64,000 bases of DNA. Source: Egibacteraceae bacterium (lineage in GTDB: Bacteria > Actinomycetota > Nitriliruptoria > Euzebyales > Egibacteraceae). This document shows, one piece after another, positions 62,956-64,000 of the stretch (position 1 is its first letter; every line of letters starts with the position of its first letter). A model generated the notes under the pieces. That model saw nothing but the letters and a program-made list of their open reading frames with translations, did no database searches and was not told the DNA's origin. The stretch is from positions 1-64,000 of the forward strand of contig JAUJNX010000011.1 of assembly GCA_030447925.1 (NCBI GenBank). The letters run 5' to 3'. Made by a program: the position numbers and the translations under genes.

Positions 62956-64000
62956 GACGATCCGGGGTCGCGCGTCCGCCCCAGCAGCTTGCCCCGCAGG
63001 CGGCTGGGCGGCCCCTCGGCCTCGGTGGCGGCCTCGGCCGCGGGCTCGCGCTCGGGCTCGGGCGCCGCGTCGGGCGCAGGCGGCGGCGCCGACTCGGGCG
63101 CGACCCTGCCGACCGCCCGGAGCCCCCGGCCGCGCAGCGCGGTGGGCGCCGCGACGGCGGCCGGCATCCCCTCCGGCGTGGGCGGGGTGGCCGTCGCGGG
63201 CGGCTCGGGGGCGGGCGCGGCCGCCGGGTCATCCGGCACGCGCACGCGCAGCAGCTCGGCGTGCACCTCCCCGATGGTGGGCCGCGCCGCGGGGTCGACC
63301 AGCATCATCCGCTCGACCAGGTCGCGGACCGCGTCGGGGACGTCGCTGTCGCGCAGGCGCAACACCTCGCCGGAGCGCGCCGCGATGCTCGCGTAGCCGT
63401 AGCGCTCGCGGTCGAACACCGGCGGCGAGCCGGTCAGCAGCTCGGCGTACACCAGCCCGAGGGTGAAGATGTCCGCCGCGGTGCCCAGGTCCTCCGCGGC
63501 GACGCCCGACTCCTGGATGTAGCCGACGGTCTCGGGGGAGTAGTAGTTGATCGTCCCCACGATCTCGTCGGGCGGCGCGGGCCGGCCCACGAGGAAGGCG
63601 CTGTCGAAGTCGATCAGCTTGGTCGTGTAGCCGAACTCGGTGCGCTTGATGAGGACCTGGTTGGGCTTGAGGTCCCCGTGCACGATCCCGCGGTCGTGCA
63701 GGATCTTCAGGCTGTGGGCGACGGTCTTGAGCAGCACCATCCGCGTCGCCAGGGGCAGCGCCGCGACCTGGGGCGGCTCCAGGCCGGCGACGTCGACCTT
63801 CTCGGTGACCTTGTAGTACTTCGCGCCCCAGCGGAAGAAGTCCAGGGTGACGATCAGGTTCCCGCCGAGGTGGGAGATCGGCGCCAGCGCCTCCTGGATC
63901 CCGCGGTGGTGGGCCTCGAACACCGCGCAGCGCTCGCGCTTGCGGGCCTTGATCCGTTCGCTGCCGGGCGCGTCGGGCCCCGGGTAGGTCGGGCTGAGGA
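62952..64000 (-). CDS. Serine/threonine protein kinase, partial (5' end outside the window)
   Basis: The N-terminus is beyond base 64,000; the frame is open to the edge (RIKARKRERCAVFEAHHRG). The catalytic loop is HGDLKPNQVLI, with Asp, Lys and Asn present. The metal loop reads IDFDSAF, with Asp in place of the usual Gly of DFG. GTINYYSPE and DIFTLGLVYAELLTG are the activation and F-helix segments. A 100-residue disordered Pro/Ala/Glu tail follows. It is probably active because the metal-binding Asp is kept. The arrangement with a zinc-ribbon partner recalls kinase modules that also carry a phosphatase and a VWA protein, but these would be outside the window. Confidence 0.85.
   Translation of the reverse strand, partial: LSPTYPGPDAPGSERIKARKRERCAVFEAHHRGIQEALAPISHLGGNLIVTLDFFRWGAKYYKVTEKVDVAGLEPPQVAALPLATRMVLLKTVAHSLKILHDRGIVHGDLKPNQVLIKRTEFGYTTKLIDFDSAFLVGRPAPPDEIVGTINYYSPETVGYIQESGVAAEDLGTAADIFTLGLVYAELLTGSPPVFDRERYGYASIAARSGEVLRLRDSDVPDAVRDLVERMMLVDPAARPTIGEVHAELLRVRVPDDPAAAPAPEPPATATPPTPEGMPAAVAAPTALRGRGLRAVGRVAPESAPPPAPDAAPEPEREPAAEAATEAEGPPSRLRGKLLGRTRDPGSS

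Overview
The window is very GC-rich (roughly three quarters G+C by eye). It has GTG and TTG starts, many 4-bp start/stop overlaps, BldC-type, DUF6197, DUF2637 and DUF222-HNH proteins, and many -10-like hexamers only 6-8 bases from a start codon (leaderless mRNA). Together these point to an actinobacterium in the broad sense; I cannot name the genus. Several genes are broken by one-base shifts or by short exact tandem duplications, so either this is a draft-quality assembly or the strain carries unusually many lesions.

Region 1 (1 to about 12,700) is the right-hand part of an integrated actinomycete integrative and conjugative element (AICE). In order it carries a BldC-type regulator, two DUF6197 proteins, a DUF2637 Spd-like membrane protein, a TraB/FtsK DNA translocase (frameshifted by a 55-bp duplication), small zinc-binding proteins, a YdjM-like membrane hydrolase, a primase-polymerase plus DUF3631 ATPase replication module, excisionase, tyrosine integrase, and two lower-GC cargo genes (a nucleotidyltransferase-fold protein and a one-pass membrane protein). 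It ends at a 46-bp copy of the 3' half of a tRNA-Thr(CGU) gene, the presumed attachment site. An 8-bp word, GCCGCTAC, is repeated just after traB and again before xis, and may be the transfer and replication loci.

Region 2 (12.8 to 30.2 kb) is chromosomal: a TfoX C-terminal-domain protein, a P450, a two-component system, a DGPF protein with its ECF42-type sigma factor, an alkylation-repair block (Ogt, Ada-AlkA fusion, AlkZ-like), two VapBC-type loci (23 kb and 54.6 kb), a GAF protein, D-amino-acid oxidase and aldehyde dehydrogenase, a BON-methyltransferase fusion, and an ArsR-like regulator with an MFS exporter whose end is replaced.

Region 3 (30.2 to 35.8 kb) is the least familiar part. Three consecutive ATP-grasp ligase genes and the truncated start of a fourth, divergent one lie beside a SolA-type flavin amine oxidase and a PPOX-family protein. 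It looks like a small peptide or amide pathway with no product that I recognise.

Region 4 (35.9 to 45.9 kb) is a galactose or galactofuranose module: DeoR regulator, YtfQ-R-T/YjfF-like ABC transporter (binding protein split by a 47-bp duplication), galT and, in the opposite direction, galK. A VOC protein and a secreted beta-propeller lie between galT and galK.

Region 5 (46 to 64 kb) holds a damaged geranylgeranyl-reductase-like gene, PadR and MarR loci with visible operator repeats, a drug-type ABC exporter, a broken DUF222-HNH gene, an AzgA-type purine permease, two MFS genes with ArsR and GntR regulators, an LLM flavin enzyme, an acyl-CoA thioesterase, a DEAD-box helicase with a structured leader, a RanBP2-type zinc-finger protein and a partial Ser/Thr kinase running off the end.
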